A model generated the notes under the pieces. That model made no database searches and was not told the DNA's origin. It saw nothing but the letters and a program-made list of their open reading frames with translations. Below are positions 23,388 through 32,437 of a stretch of DNA of 40,812 bases, one piece after another; position 1 is the first letter of the stretch; each line of letters starts with the position of its first letter. Source of the stretch: CAVOBC01 sp963693635 (GTDB lineage: Bacteria; Pseudomonadota; Gammaproteobacteria; Pseudomonadales; Azotimanducaceae). The stretch spans positions 1 through 40,812 of the forward strand of contig CAVOBC010000003.1 of NCBI GenBank assembly GCA_963693635.1, read 5' to 3'. The position numbers were made by a program, and so were the translations under genes.

Positions 23388-24233
23388 GTGACATTGTTGG
23401 CCCTTGGGGCGCGGCAGTTCGCAACGCCCGCGGTCATGGGTATCCTGAATGTGACGCCGGACTCGTTCGCTGACGGCGGCAGGTACCGGAGTCTCCGTGC
23501 GGCCTATCAGCATGCAATGGCGATGCGTGACGCCGGCGCTTCCATTATTGACGTCGGTGGTGAGTCGACCCGCCCTGGCGCATCACCGGTTTCAACGGCT
23601 GAAGAACTGGACCGGGTCATCCCGGTCATCGCCGACATCGTGCAACTGGGCGTACCGGTCTGCGTTGATACATCCAAACCCGAAGTTATGCGCGAAGCTG
23701 TCAGAGCGGGCGCTGTGATGATCAACGATGTTCGCGCCCTGCAACGCGACGGTGCGCTGGAAACTGCAGCTCAGCTTGGCGTTCCGGTCGTACTGATGCA
23801 TATGCAGGGTAATCCACGGACCATGCAGGTGCGACCTCACTATGACGATGTCCTGGCCGAGGTTATCGACTTTCTCAGGTCGCGCATCGATGCGGCCGAG
23901 GCGGCGGGTGTGGCGGATCTGGTGGTGGACCCGGGCTTCGGCTTTGGCAAGACCCCGGCCCACAACCTGATGTTGGTGAATCGTTTGGATGAATTTCGAC
24001 GGCTGGGCCGGCCGATCCTGATGGGTTTGTCCCGCAAGGGCACGCTCGGCCTAGTCGCACCGGACGGCGAGCGCATAATTGCGAGCGTCGTTGGTGCGAC
24101 GCTGGCGGTTGCCAATGGTGCGAGCATCGTGCGGGTCCACGACGTTGCCGCAACCGTTGAAGGGCTGGCCATGTATCAAGCAGTTAACGAAGAAGCAGTG
24201 CCCGCCTGTGTGGCGCAGCGACTAAATCCGTGA
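23388..24233 (+). CDS. folP: Dihydropteroate synthase FolP
   Basis: Joins p-aminobenzoate with dihydropterin pyrophosphate in folate synthesis; target of sulfonamides. The 281-residue TIM barrel has the signature MGILNVTPDSFADGG, IIDVGGESTRPGA, the DVRAL segment (usually ND-V), MHMQGNPRTMQ, DPGFGFGK with pterin contacts, and GLSRKG near the C terminus. It starts with GTG at 23388, 30 bp after ftsH, and its stop is 3 bp before the glmM start, so the three genes are cotranscribed (ftsH-folP-glmM, a conserved order). Confidence 0.96.
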   Translation: MTLLALGARQFATPAVMGILNVTPDSFADGGRYRSLRAAYQHAMAMRDAGASIIDVGGESTRPGASPVSTAEELDRVIPVIADIVQLGVPVCVDTSKPEVMREAVRAGAVMINDVRALQRDGALETAAQLGVPVVLMHMQGNPRTMQVRPHYDDVLAEVIDFLRSRIDAAEAAGVADLVVDPGFGFGKTPAHNLMLVNRLDEFRRLGRPILMGLSRKGTLGLVAPDGERIIASVVGATLAVANGASIVRVHDVAATVEGLAMYQAVNEEAVPACVAQRLNP

Positions 24234-24236
24234 GCG

Positions 24237-25583
24237 ATGTTGATGAGTGAACGAGCAGTGTTTGGAACGGACGGCATTCGCGGACGGGTCGGCGAAGCGC
24301 CAATTACCGCGGAATTCATGCTGAAGCTTGGATGGGCGGCGGGGCAGGTGCTCGCGGACAACGGCGGCGGTGAAATCCTCATTGGCAAGGACACCCGAAT
24401 CTCGGGTTACATGTTTGAGTCAGCACTTGAAGCGGGTCTGGCTTCAGCGGGGGTTGACGTCGCATTACTGGGGCCGATGCCGACCCCGGCTATCGCCTAT
24501 CTGACGCGAACATTTGCGGGCCGCGCGGGCATCGTCATCAGCGCATCACACAATCCCTACTACGATAACGGCGTGAAGTTCTTCTCAGGTGCCGGAACCA
24601 AACTGGATGACGGCATCGAACTCGCAATCGAGGCGGCATTGAACGACGACATGGTGATGGTGCCCTCTGATCGCATCGGCAAGGTTCGGCGCATCGATGA
24701 TGCCGCCGGCCGCTACATTGAGTTCTGCAAGAGCTGTTATTCCGGTGCCGGCAATCTGCGGGGCGTAAAGATCGTCGTGGATTGCGCCAACGGCGCGACT
24801 TACCACATTGCACCCAACGTTTTTCGCGAGCTTGGTGCCGAGGTCATTGAAATCGGCGTCGCGCCGGACGGGCTCAATATCAATCTGGAGCGGGGGTCGA
24901 CGTCGACTGGTGAACTGTCGCGCCAGGTGCTCGCGTCGGGTGCACATCTTGGCGTTGCTCTCGATGGCGACGGCGACCGGGTGATCATGGTCGATCACAA
25001 GGGTGAGACAGTCGACGGTGACGAGATCCTGATGATCATCGCTTCGCATCGCCGCCAACACGGTAGCCTTCATGGCGGCGTCGTGGGAACGCTAATGACG
25101 AACTTCGGGCTGGAGTTAGCGTTACGCGATTGCGACATTCCGTTTGCGCGTGCGGATGTTGGCGATCGTTATGTGCTCGCAGAACTCAAGGAGCGTGGCT
25201 GGAGTCTTGGGGGCGAGTCTTCGGGTCATGTGTTGTGCATGGACCTGACCAGCACCGGCGATGGCATCGTCTCGTCCCTGCAGGTGATCGCCGCCGTTCA
25301 AGCCGCGGATTCGACGCTGCACGAACTCAAGCAGCAGATGACCAAGTTTCCGCAGACAATGATTAACGTCGGTTGCAAAGATTCTGCCGGTATTATGGAC
25401 AACGACGCCGTACGCGTTGCAGTCGCTGCGACTGAAAATGGCCTTGGCGGACGGGGTCGCGTGTTGCTGCGACCGTCAGGGACAGAGCCAGTTGTGCGGG
25501 TGATGGTTGAAGGCGAAGATGACTCGCGCGTTCGCGAACTCGCGCAGGAACTTGCCCAGGCGGTGGAGTCTGCGGTTGGCTAA
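24237..25583 (+). CDS. glmM: Phosphoglucosamine mutase GlmM
   Basis: Converts glucosamine-6-phosphate to glucosamine-1-phosphate for UDP-GlcNAc, hence peptidoglycan and lipopolysaccharide. The 448-residue protein begins with FGTDGIRGRVG, carries the phosphoserine loop GIVISASHNPYYDNGVKFF (active Ser about residue 104), the metal-binding loop LDGDGDR, the sugar loop GGESSGH and the C-terminal phosphate loop RPSGTEPVVRVM. Two ATGs are possible, 24237 and 24243; either gives near-normal length. It follows folP by 3 bp and precedes tpiA. Confidence 0.97.
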   Translation: MLMSERAVFGTDGIRGRVGEAPITAEFMLKLGWAAGQVLADNGGGEILIGKDTRISGYMFESALEAGLASAGVDVALLGPMPTPAIAYLTRTFAGRAGIVISASHNPYYDNGVKFFSGAGTKLDDGIELAIEAALNDDMVMVPSDRIGKVRRIDDAAGRYIEFCKSCYSGAGNLRGVKIVVDCANGATYHIAPNVFRELGAEVIEIGVAPDGLNINLERGSTSTGELSRQVLASGAHLGVALDGDGDRVIMVDHKGETVDGDEILMIIASHRRQHGSLHGGVVGTLMTNFGLELALRDCDIPFARADVGDRYVLAELKERGWSLGGESSGHVLCMDLTSTGDGIVSSLQVIAAVQAADSTLHELKQQMTKFPQTMINVGCKDSAGIMDNDAVRVAVAATENGLGGRGRVLLRPSGTEPVVRVMVEGEDDSRVRELAQELAQAVESAVG

Positions 25584-25660
25584 GCCCGCACCGCGCCGCC
25601 GCGTTGGTTGCCTCAAACAGCCAAAGCGGATAGCATCTGCCGCCGTTTTGGAGGGTGGTC

Positions 25661-26410
25661 ATGGTTAAGCCGCTCGTTGCTGGCAACTGGAAAATGAACG
25701 GTTCTCGCGACGCGGTTGACACGCTCGTGGCCGAAGTCGCAGCTGGCCTCGCCGCTGACCGCGCGATTGATTGCGAGGTGCTCGTTTGCCCGCCGTCGGT
25801 CTATCTGGAGCGCACGATAGCGGCTTGTGGAGAGGCGATCGCGGTGGGTGCGCAGAATGCCGAGTGGCGCGATGCAGGGGCGTTCACGGGTGAGATAGCG
25901 CTCGACATGATTCGCGACTGTGGCGCACGCTACGTGCTCGTTGGCCATTCCGAGCGGCGCGAGTACTACGGCGAGACGGATGAGGTTGTAGCAAGCAAGA
26001 TGGCGGCTTGCATTTCGAAAGGGCTGCGGCCGATTCTGTGTGTTGGTGAAAAGCTGGTCGAGCGGACGGCAGGGCAAGCTCGGGCAGTCATCGAGCGACA
26101 AGTCGCTGCCGTTGCGGATCGACTGGGCGATGTCCTTTTCGCACAAGCGGACATCGCCTATGAGCCGGTTTGGGCGATTGGGACTGGCGAGACAGCGTCG
26201 CCGCAGCAAGCTAACGAGGCGCATGGCTGGATACGAAATCTGGCAGGTAGCGCGGCGAGCGATCTGCGAATTCTGTATGGGGGCAGTGTTAACGCCGGCA
26301 ATGCGGCGGAACTGCTGCAAGAGGACAATCTCGATGGTGCCCTGGTTGGTGGCGCCTCACTGAAAAGCGCGGGTTTCCTTACAATCTGTAAGGCCGCAAG
26401 CGGAGCATAA
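25661..26410 (+). CDS. tpiA: Triosephosphate isomerase
   Basis: Interconverts dihydroxyacetone phosphate and glyceraldehyde-3-phosphate in glycolysis and gluconeogenesis. The 249-residue TIM barrel has the active-site Lys in GNWKMNG, the catalytic His in VGHSERR, the catalytic Glu in AYEPVWAIGTG and the phosphate loop YGGSVNAGN. A GTG at 25655 is also in frame, but GGAGGG at 25650-25655 overlaps it and is correctly spaced for ATG 25661. The stop is 3 bp from the secG start, so tpiA-secG form one unit, the usual arrangement. Confidence 0.97.
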   Translation: MVKPLVAGNWKMNGSRDAVDTLVAEVAAGLAADRAIDCEVLVCPPSVYLERTIAACGEAIAVGAQNAEWRDAGAFTGEIALDMIRDCGARYVLVGHSERREYYGETDEVVASKMAACISKGLRPILCVGEKLVERTAGQARAVIERQVAAVADRLGDVLFAQADIAYEPVWAIGTGETASPQQANEAHGWIRNLAGSAASDLRILYGGSVNAGNAAELLQEDNLDGALVGGASLKSAGFLTICKAASGA

Positions 26411-26413
26411 CGA

Positions 26414-26815
26414 ATGGATCTTGGGATTGTTGAGAATCTGCTGTTGCTCGTCCATGTGCTGGGTGCACTGGCGATCATTGGCCTGGTGCTGATCCAGCAT
26501 GGTAAAGGCGCGGACGCGGGTGCCGGGCTTGGTGCCGGGGCATCGGCGACAGTATTTGGTAGCGGCGGCGCTGGGAATTTCCTTACGCGAACGACGACGT
26601 GGATCGCGATTCTGTTCTTTCTGACCAGCTTCGGGCTCGCCTGGTTTGCGCGTCAGCACGCGGTCCAGGCGACGGACCTCGGCATACCGAAGCTGCAGGA
26701 AGTCCTGGTGGTACCGGCGGATACGTCCTTCAACGAATCTGAGTTGCCAGATCTGGGTAGTGATAGTACTGTCTCGGTCCCTGCGCAGAGCGAGGAGTCG
26801 GAGATCCCGCGATAG
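26414..26815 (+). CDS. secG: Protein-export membrane protein SecG
   Basis: Auxiliary subunit of the SecYEG translocon. The 133-residue protein has two membrane helices (LLLLVHVLGALAIIGLVLIQ and WIAILFFLTSFGLAW) joined by the glycine- and alanine-rich loop with GADAGAGLGAGASATVFGS and the NFLTR motif, as in E. coli. The cytoplasmic tail is acidic and serine-rich, without recognisable motif. It is followed by tRNA-Leu 47 bp later, the classic secG-leuU order. Confidence 0.95.
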   Translation: MDLGIVENLLLLVHVLGALAIIGLVLIQHGKGADAGAGLGAGASATVFGSGGAGNFLTRTTTWIAILFFLTSFGLAWFARQHAVQATDLGIPKLQEVLVVPADTSFNESELPDLGSDSTVSVPAQSEESEIPR

Positions 26816-26862
26816 CGTTGCGCCGCGATGCATTACATTGGCGGGTATTGCAAATTAACATT

Positions 26863-26949
26863 GCCGAAGTGGTGGAACTGGTAGACACGCTACCTTGAGG
26901 GGGTAGTGGGGGTAACCCCGTGGAGGTTCAAATCCTCTCTTCGGCACCA
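26863..26949 (+). tRNA. leuU: tRNA-Leu (anticodon GAG)
   Basis: An 87-nt type II tRNA: acceptor GCCGAAG/CTTCGGC, anticodon stem CTACC/GGTAG with loop TTGAGGG giving GAG (reads CUC and CUU), a long variable arm, T loop GTTCAAATC and encoded CCA. The position directly after secG matches leuU of E. coli. It probably shares the secG transcript; no separate promoter is evident. Confidence 0.96.
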
Positions 26950-27250
26950 GTTGATGCGTCGCTAGACCGATTCACAGTCGGTGCGACAGCATATGCAAAC
27001 GGCTCTGGCTAGACCGCCCACAAATTGTGATAGGTGAAAGCTCACCTGGAAGTTTCAGGTGGACGGTTCTGGTAGGGGGTTGTGGTAGAGAGACCTAATA
27101 GAGGACTGCTACTTGGATCGACCTGATCGAATTCTTTGTTCCGCACTTTTCCTGTGCTTTTGCTTCGCATCGCATCGCTGCGTTTTCATCACCCCCATCG
27201 CGAGTCTGCGAGACCACTTATCGAAGTCGTTGATTGATTTGTGATTCAAG
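26950..27250 (+). other. tRNA-Leu to metY gap with mutually exclusive hairpins
   Basis: No protein gene is visible. AGGTGA-AAGC-TCACCT (27032-27047) is a perfect 6-bp stem with a tetraloop; CACCTG-GAAGTTT-CAGGTG (27043-27061) is a second perfect 6-bp stem that uses the same CACCT bases, so only one can form at a time. Several GGA triplets follow. ACCGA/TCGGT (about 26968-26984) is another short stem. I recognise no known RNA family. In other gammaproteobacteria the nuo operon can stand here; it is absent. Confidence 0.4.
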
Positions 27251-27280
27251 TTGACCCAGTCTGTGCGACACCACTATACT
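27251..27280 (+). promoter_or_regulatory. Promoter of the initiator tRNA gene and rimP-nusA operon
   Basis: TTGACC (27251-27256), an 18-bp spacer and TATACT (27275-27280) form a strong sigma-70 promoter 15 bp before the tRNA. The following TGCGCCCC is a GC-rich discriminator of the kind linked to stringent control of stable RNA genes. Confidence 0.88.
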
Positions 27281-27295
27281 TGCGCCCCTTATTGA

Positions 27296-27372
<77 letters not shown>

Positions 27373-27377
27373 AGTTT

Positions 27378-27402
27378 AAAAGGCCCCTACATGGGGCTTT
27401 TT
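27378..27402 (+). terminator. Rho-independent terminator of metY
   Basis: AAAAGGCCCC, loop TACAT, GGGGCTTTTT: a GC stem flanked by A and T runs, six bases after the tRNA CCA end. Read-through would feed rimP-nusA-infB, so this can act as attenuator. Confidence 0.92.
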
Positions 27403-27467
27403 ATTAGCTTGGAACTGCCCGGGTCGTCTCTGGACGAATGTGAAGATGGCGGCACGGATGAAACTGG

Positions 27468-27491
27468 AATGGGCTTGTTTGCCCATTTTTT
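27468..27491 (+). terminator. Second terminator-like hairpin in the rimP leader
   Basis: AATGGGC (27468-27474), loop TTGTTT, GCCCATT (27481-27487) followed by TTTTG. It lies 65 bp after the first terminator and 137 bp before rimP, with no gene between. Two terminators in the metY-rimP interval fit control of the nusA operon by termination; NusA is known to influence its own operon in E. coli. Confidence 0.8.
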
Positions 27492-27627
27492 GTATCTGTT
27501 GATTGGGAAATGTGATCGGGACGGTGCTCGTGAAGTGTGGTCGGGAAATAATAGATCAAAAGGCTGGTTGGCAGAGATGGTCAGGGAGAGAGGTTAAAGG
27601 GTTTGACAGGGCGCGGATGTCGCGTGG

Positions 27628-28089
27628 GTGCCAACGGGCGTGGTGAATGACGATTTGAGGGCGATGATTGAGCCCGTGATCAGTCAACTGGGATATGGCC
27701 TCTGGGGAATCGAGTACCTGTCCCAGGGCAAGTATTCCGCGCTTAAGGTGTACATCGAAGCGGATGCCGGCATCACGGTTGACGACTGTGCCCGGGTCTC
27801 GCGGCAGTTGAGCGGATTGCTAGACGTCGAGGAGCCCATCTCGGGGAACTACACGCTGGAGGTGTCATCACCAGGTGTCGATCGCCGTTTATTCTCGATC
27901 GGGCAGTGTCGTGAATTTGCCGGGTCGCGAGTGAAGCTCAGCTTGCGGCGGCCCTACGAAGGCAGACGAAGGTTTGACGGACTGCTTAGCGGGGTCGAAA
28001 AAGACGAGGTTATTTTGCGTGTGGCGGACCAGGAGTATCTGTTCCCGTTTGAGGAGATTGACCGCGTGAGCGTCATAGCGGACCTCTAG
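27628..28089 (+). CDS. rimP: Ribosome maturation factor RimP
   Basis: Needed for 30S subunit maturation. The 153-residue protein has the N-terminal domain with MIEPVISQLGYGLWGIEYL and the conserved DCARVSRQLSGLLDVE, YTLEVSSPGVDRRLF, and a C-terminal Sm-like domain ending EEIDRVSVIADL. I take GTG 27628 as start; GTG codons at 27640 and 27643 are also possible and would shorten it by four or five residues. First protein gene of the nusA-infB operon, the standard place. Confidence 0.94.
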   Translation: MPTGVVNDDLRAMIEPVISQLGYGLWGIEYLSQGKYSALKVYIEADAGITVDDCARVSRQLSGLLDVEEPISGNYTLEVSSPGVDRRLFSIGQCREFAGSRVKLSLRRPYEGRRRFDGLLSGVEKDEVILRVADQEYLFPFEEIDRVSVIADL

Positions 28090-28269
28090 GTTCTGGACAG
28101 GTTCTGCGGCGCCGATGAATTGGATGCAAGACGTTTTGGGTGAAGAGATCGGTGCGCGCTTCTGACTCAAGGGCCAGGACACGTGTGATGAGTTGCTGAT
28201 ATCAGAGAGAAAGTAGGCCGCGGTTGGTTACACCATTTGGTTGTATAAACGCAGGATGAGAGTCGGACG

Positions 28270-29778
28270 ATGAGAGGCAAAGAAATACTGACAACTGTTG
28301 AAGTCGCCGCGAACGAGAAGGGCGTCTCAACTGAGATCATCTTCGAAGCGCTGGAACTCGCGCTCGCGACTGCGACAAAAAAGCGGTACAACGAAGAGGA
28401 AGTTGACTTGCGGGTCAATATCAACCGCGAGTCCGGTGAATTTGAGACGTACCGGCGGTGGGAGGTCGTGGGCGACAACGACGAACGAGAGTTTCCGGAT
28501 GCGCAGTTACACATCACCGATGCCCAGGAAAAAGACCCTGTATTGGCTGTCGGGGACTTCTACGAGATAGAAGTTGAGTCGGTGGAAGATGCACGCATTG
28601 CGGCCCAGACGGCCAAGCAGGTAATCGTTCAGCGCGTTCGTGAAGCCGAGCGGGCACAGGTTGTTGACGCTTATCGACCCCGCATTGGCGAGTTGGTCAA
28701 TGGTCAGGTCAAGAAAGTGACGCGCGAGGCGGTCATCGTTGATCTCGGCAACAATGCTGAAGCGGTCTTGCCCCGGGAGTTCTGGATTCCGCGGGAGACG
28801 TTTCGAATTAGTGATCGTCTGCGAGCGCTTCTGCTCGAAGTCAGACCGGAGGCGCGCGGACCGCAGCTCGTGTTGTCGCGAACGTCGCCGCGAATGCTCG
28901 AAGAGCTATTCAAGATTGAGGTCCCGGAGATTGCCGACGGCATCATAGAGATCATTGCCACCGTCAGGGACCCTGGAGCCCGGGCCAAAATTGCGGTCAA
29001 GACCAACGACGGACGTATTGATCCTGTTGGCGCTTGTGTTGGCATGCGCGGCTCGCGGGTTCAGGCCGTGTCGGGGGAGCTTGGCAATGAGCGTATCGAG
29101 ATCATTCCGTGGGATGACAATGTCGCCCAGTTTGCTATTAACGCGATGTCAACGGCCGAAGTCATTTCCATCGTCGTCGATGAAGAGACGCGCAGCATGG
29201 ACATTGCGGTGGGCGAGGAGAACTACCCCCAGATTATTGGCCGCTACGGACAGAATGTGCGCCTTGCGAGTGAGCTGACTGGTTGGGAGCTCAACATCAT
29301 GACCGAGGAGGAAGCGGTCGCCAAGCATGAGGAGGAAGCGGGTGCCGTTGTAGAGCGTTTCATGGTGCAGTTGGATGTTGAAGAAGACGTCGCGATTGTC
29401 CTTGTCGAAGAGGGATTTACGACCCTCGAAGAGATCGCTTACGTCCCTATCGAAGAGATGAGCGGCATCGATGGCTTCGATGAGGAAATAGTTGAAGAAT
29501 TGCGGAATAGGGCGAAGAATGCGCTCACAACGCTGGAGCTCGCCAACGAGGAAGAGCTAGGCAACGCTGAACCCGCCGAAGATCTTCTCTCGATGGATGG
29601 CATGGACACCCGGTTGGCGTACCAACTGTCAAGCATCGGAATCGCCACCCTGGACGACCTGGGTGAAGCGGATAAGTTCGAACTTCTCGAGATTGAAGGG
29701 ATGGAGGATGAGCGTGCATCGGCGCTGATCATGACCGCTCGTGCGCATTGGTTTGACGAACTGGAAGATGAAGAATGA
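28270..29778 (+). CDS. nusA: Transcription termination/antitermination protein NusA
   Basis: Binds RNA polymerase and RNA to modulate pausing, termination and antitermination. The 502-residue protein has the N-terminal polymerase-binding domain (residues 1-130), an S1 domain (about 135-200, GELVNGQVKKVTREAVIVDLG), two KH domains (about 200-345, with GACVGMRGSRVQAV and GRYGQNVRLAS), and two C-terminal acidic repeats with helix-hairpin-helix pattern (about 360-500), the gammaproteobacterial form. Preceded by GGATGAGAG. A TATAAA at 28243-28250 may be part of an internal promoter. 180 bp after rimP, 35 bp before infB. Confidence 0.97.
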   Translation: MRGKEILTTVEVAANEKGVSTEIIFEALELALATATKKRYNEEEVDLRVNINRESGEFETYRRWEVVGDNDEREFPDAQLHITDAQEKDPVLAVGDFYEIEVESVEDARIAAQTAKQVIVQRVREAERAQVVDAYRPRIGELVNGQVKKVTREAVIVDLGNNAEAVLPREFWIPRETFRISDRLRALLLEVRPEARGPQLVLSRTSPRMLEELFKIEVPEIADGIIEIIATVRDPGARAKIAVKTNDGRIDPVGACVGMRGSRVQAVSGELGNERIEIIPWDDNVAQFAINAMSTAEVISIVVDEETRSMDIAVGEENYPQIIGRYGQNVRLASELTGWELNIMTEEEAVAKHEEEAGAVVERFMVQLDVEEDVAIVLVEEGFTTLEEIAYVPIEEMSGIDGFDEEIVEELRNRAKNALTTLELANEEELGNAEPAEDLLSMDGMDTRLAYQLSSIGIATLDDLGEADKFELLEIEGMEDERASALIMTARAHWFDELEDEE

Positions 29779-29813
29779 GTAGCCTCTCAGGCCGCATGAG
29801 AAGAGGAGTATAG

Positions 29814-32423
29814 ATGGCGGATGTAACGGTATCTCAGTTGGCGGAAACAGTCGGTACGCCGGTTGACCGCTTGCTGGAGCAAATGAAGCAAGCTGGGTTG
29901 CCGCACCGACTTGAAGGGGATCAGGTTGCTGAAGACGAAAAGCATGTCCTTCTGACCCATCTCAAGAAGAGTCACGGTGCTGACGAAACGGCACCCAAGA
30001 AGATCACGCTGAAGCGACGGACCGTCAGTACGCTTAAGGCTGGCGGTGCCGCCGCTCGTGGCAGAACGGTCAATGTTGAGGTTCGCAAGAAGCGCACCTA
30101 CGTACGTCGTGCGACAGCGGAAGCCGCGTCCAGTGAGCCGGTTGCTCCCGAGGTCGCGCCTGAGCCGGAGACAACGCCGCGTTTCTCGGACGAGGAAGCA
30201 AGGCGGCGCGAGGCCCATGCCCAAGCAGAGGCCGAGGCGGAAGCTAAGCGCGTGGAACAAGCGCGGCGGGTCGCCGAACTCGAAGCTGAGAAGGCAAAAG
30301 AAGAAGCCGAGCGCAAGGCCGTTGAGGAAGCCAAGAAGAAGCCAGCGACGGCGGCAACAGAGTCCGAAGAAGATAAGATCAGCGCCCGGAAGGACAAGCG
30401 CGACCGGCACGATCTGGATGACGACGACAAGGGTGCGTCAAAGCAGGCACGGCATGGCAAGCGCAAACGCCTGGACTACGTTGAAGAACTGCTGGAAGTC
30501 GAGGTGGTTGAAGAACTCGTTCCCGCGACAGAACCTGTCGAAGTGGTAGAGCCCGTGGTAGTTGTTGCCGAGCCGACCGCAACGCTTGCGCTCAGCCGCA
30601 CCAGACCCAAGCGCCGTGCTCCGCGCAAGGTCGGACCGAGGCAAAAATTTCAGGCACCGACCGCGCCCGTCACACAAGAAGTGGAGTTGGGCGAGTCGAT
30701 CACCATCAGTCAGCTATCACAAAAATTGTCGATCAAGGCCAACGCGGTCATGAAGACCCTTATGGACCTTGGCGTGATGGCGACCATCAATCAGAGTATC
30801 GATCAGGAGACTGCCACCCTCGTGGTTGAAGAATTCGGCCACAAGGTCAAGTTGATCGATACAGCCGCGGTCGAGACCGCGTTACAACTCGACGCTGAAT
30901 ACAACCCCGAGGACGCCGCAACACGTGCGCCCGTTGTCACCGTGATGGGTCATGTCGACCACGGCAAGACTTCCTTGCTTGACTACATTCGCAAAGCCAA
31001 GGTTGCCGAAGATGAGGCCGGCGGCATCACGCAGCACATTGGTGCCTACCGCGTAGCGACTGACCAGGGCGACATTTGCTTCATTGACACCCCCGGCCAC
31101 GCTGCATTCACTGCGATGCGCGCTCGGGGAGCCAATTGCACCGATATCGTCATTCTTGTGGTCGCTGCTGACGATGGTGTCATGCCGCAGACCGAAGAGG
31201 CGATTGCGCACACCAAGGGCGCAGGTGCCACGATGGTGGTTGCTGTTAACAAGATGGATACGGAAGGCGCGGACCTCGAACGTGTGAAGAGTGATCTTGC
31301 GGCGAAGGACGTGATTCCGGAGGAATGGGGTGGTGAGATCCAGTTCATTCCGGTTTCAGCAATGACCGGCGCCGGCGTCGATGACTTGCTGGAAGCTGTG
31401 TCCTTGCAGGCGGAATTGCTTGAACTGAATGCCGTCGCCAAAGGCCCGGCGCAGGGCGTCGTGCTCGAGTCACGGCTGGACAAGGGCAAGGGCTCTGTGG
31501 CCACGCTGCTCGTACAAAATGGCACGCTGGCACAGGGTGACATCATTGTTGCCGGTGAGAATTACGGCCGTGTTCGGGCATTGACAGACATCAACGGTGA
31601 GCGCGTTACGTCGATCGGCCCATCAACACCGGTGTCTGTTCTCGGGCTTGATGGGACGCCGGGTGCTGGCGATCCGTTCACCGTAGCCAAGGACGAGAAA
31701 AAAGCCCGGGAAGTCGCCGAATTCAGGCGCGAGAAGGCCACGAGCAAGCGCTTGGGATCGCCGTCTGCCAATCTCGACACCTTCATGCAGGCATTCGGCT
31801 CAGAAGAGGTCAGCTATCTCAACATCGTGGTGAAGGCGGACGTGCGGGGCTCTCTCGAAGCAATCATTTCGTCGCTCGAAGAGTCGGGCAACGAGGAGGT
31901 TAAGGTAAAAGTTGTGTTCAGTGGCGTTGGCGCGATTACCGAATCCGACGTCAACTATGCAGTGACGGCCAATGCCGTTGTTTTCGGCTTCAACGTGCGC
32001 GCGGACAACGCCGCCAAGAAGCTGATCGAACGTGAAGGCATTGATCTGCGGTACTACAAGGTCATTTACGATCTTGTTGATGATGTCAAAGCCGCGCTCT
32101 CGGGGATGCTGTCGCCGGAAGTGCGTGAAGAGATCATAGGTATCGCACAAGTTCGTGAGGTGTTTGACTCCAAGAAATTCGGTCAGATTGCAGGCTGCAT
32201 GGTGACCGAAGGGACGGTGTCCCGGGCGAAGCAGATCCGCGTTCTGAGAGACCATGTTGTCATCTTTGAGGGTGAGCTTGAGTCGCTCCGGCATTTCAAG
32301 GACGAGGTCCCTGACGTGCGTTCCGGCACTGAATGCGGAATTGGCGTTCGCAACTACAATGATGTCAAGACTGGTGATCAGATCGAGGTCTTCGATACCC
32401 GTGAGGTCGAACGGGTCCTGTAA
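29814..32423 (+). CDS. infB: Translation initiation factor IF-2
   Basis: GTPase that places initiator tRNA on the 30S subunit and promotes subunit joining. The 869-residue protein has an N-terminal IF2-N domain (MADVTVSQLAETVGTPVDRL), a long charged Ala/Glu/Lys/Arg linker (about residues 110-215), a second IF2-N domain (ITISQLSQKLSIKANAVMK), the G domain with GHVDHGKTSLL (about residue 378), DTPGH and NKMD, then domains II-IV ending with the fMet-tRNA-binding C2 domain (GTECGIGVRNYNDVKTGD). ATG 29814 has GAGGAG in place. Substrate tRNA, metY, is encoded in the same transcription unit. Confidence 0.98.
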   Translation: MADVTVSQLAETVGTPVDRLLEQMKQAGLPHRLEGDQVAEDEKHVLLTHLKKSHGADETAPKKITLKRRTVSTLKAGGAAARGRTVNVEVRKKRTYVRRATAEAASSEPVAPEVAPEPETTPRFSDEEARRREAHAQAEAEAEAKRVEQARRVAELEAEKAKEEAERKAVEEAKKKPATAATESEEDKISARKDKRDRHDLDDDDKGASKQARHGKRKRLDYVEELLEVEVVEELVPATEPVEVVEPVVVVAEPTATLALSRTRPKRRAPRKVGPRQKFQAPTAPVTQEVELGESITISQLSQKLSIKANAVMKTLMDLGVMATINQSIDQETATLVVEEFGHKVKLIDTAAVETALQLDAEYNPEDAATRAPVVTVMGHVDHGKTSLLDYIRKAKVAEDEAGGITQHIGAYRVATDQGDICFIDTPGHAAFTAMRARGANCTDIVILVVAADDGVMPQTEEAIAHTKGAGATMVVAVNKMDTEGADLERVKSDLAAKDVIPEEWGGEIQFIPVSAMTGAGVDDLLEAVSLQAELLELNAVAKGPAQGVVLESRLDKGKGSVATLLVQNGTLAQGDIIVAGENYGRVRALTDINGERVTSIGPSTPVSVLGLDGTPGAGDPFTVAKDEKKAREVAEFRREKATSKRLGSPSANLDTFMQAFGSEEVSYLNIVVKADVRGSLEAIISSLEESGNEEVKVKVVFSGVGAITESDVNYAVTANAVVFGFNVRADNAAKKLIEREGIDLRYYKVIYDLVDDVKAALSGMLSPEVREEIIGIAQVREVFDSKKFGQIAGCMVTEGTVSRAKQIRVLRDHVVIFEGELESLRHFKDEVPDVRSGTECGIGVRNYNDVKTGDQIEVFDTREVERVL

Positions 32424-32437
32424 GATCCTCTGCCCGC

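Noticed and set aside
27391..27597. 67-residue frame between metY and rimP
   Set aside because: Its start codon lies in the loop and stem of the metY terminator and the frame runs across the second terminator; no ribosome binding site.
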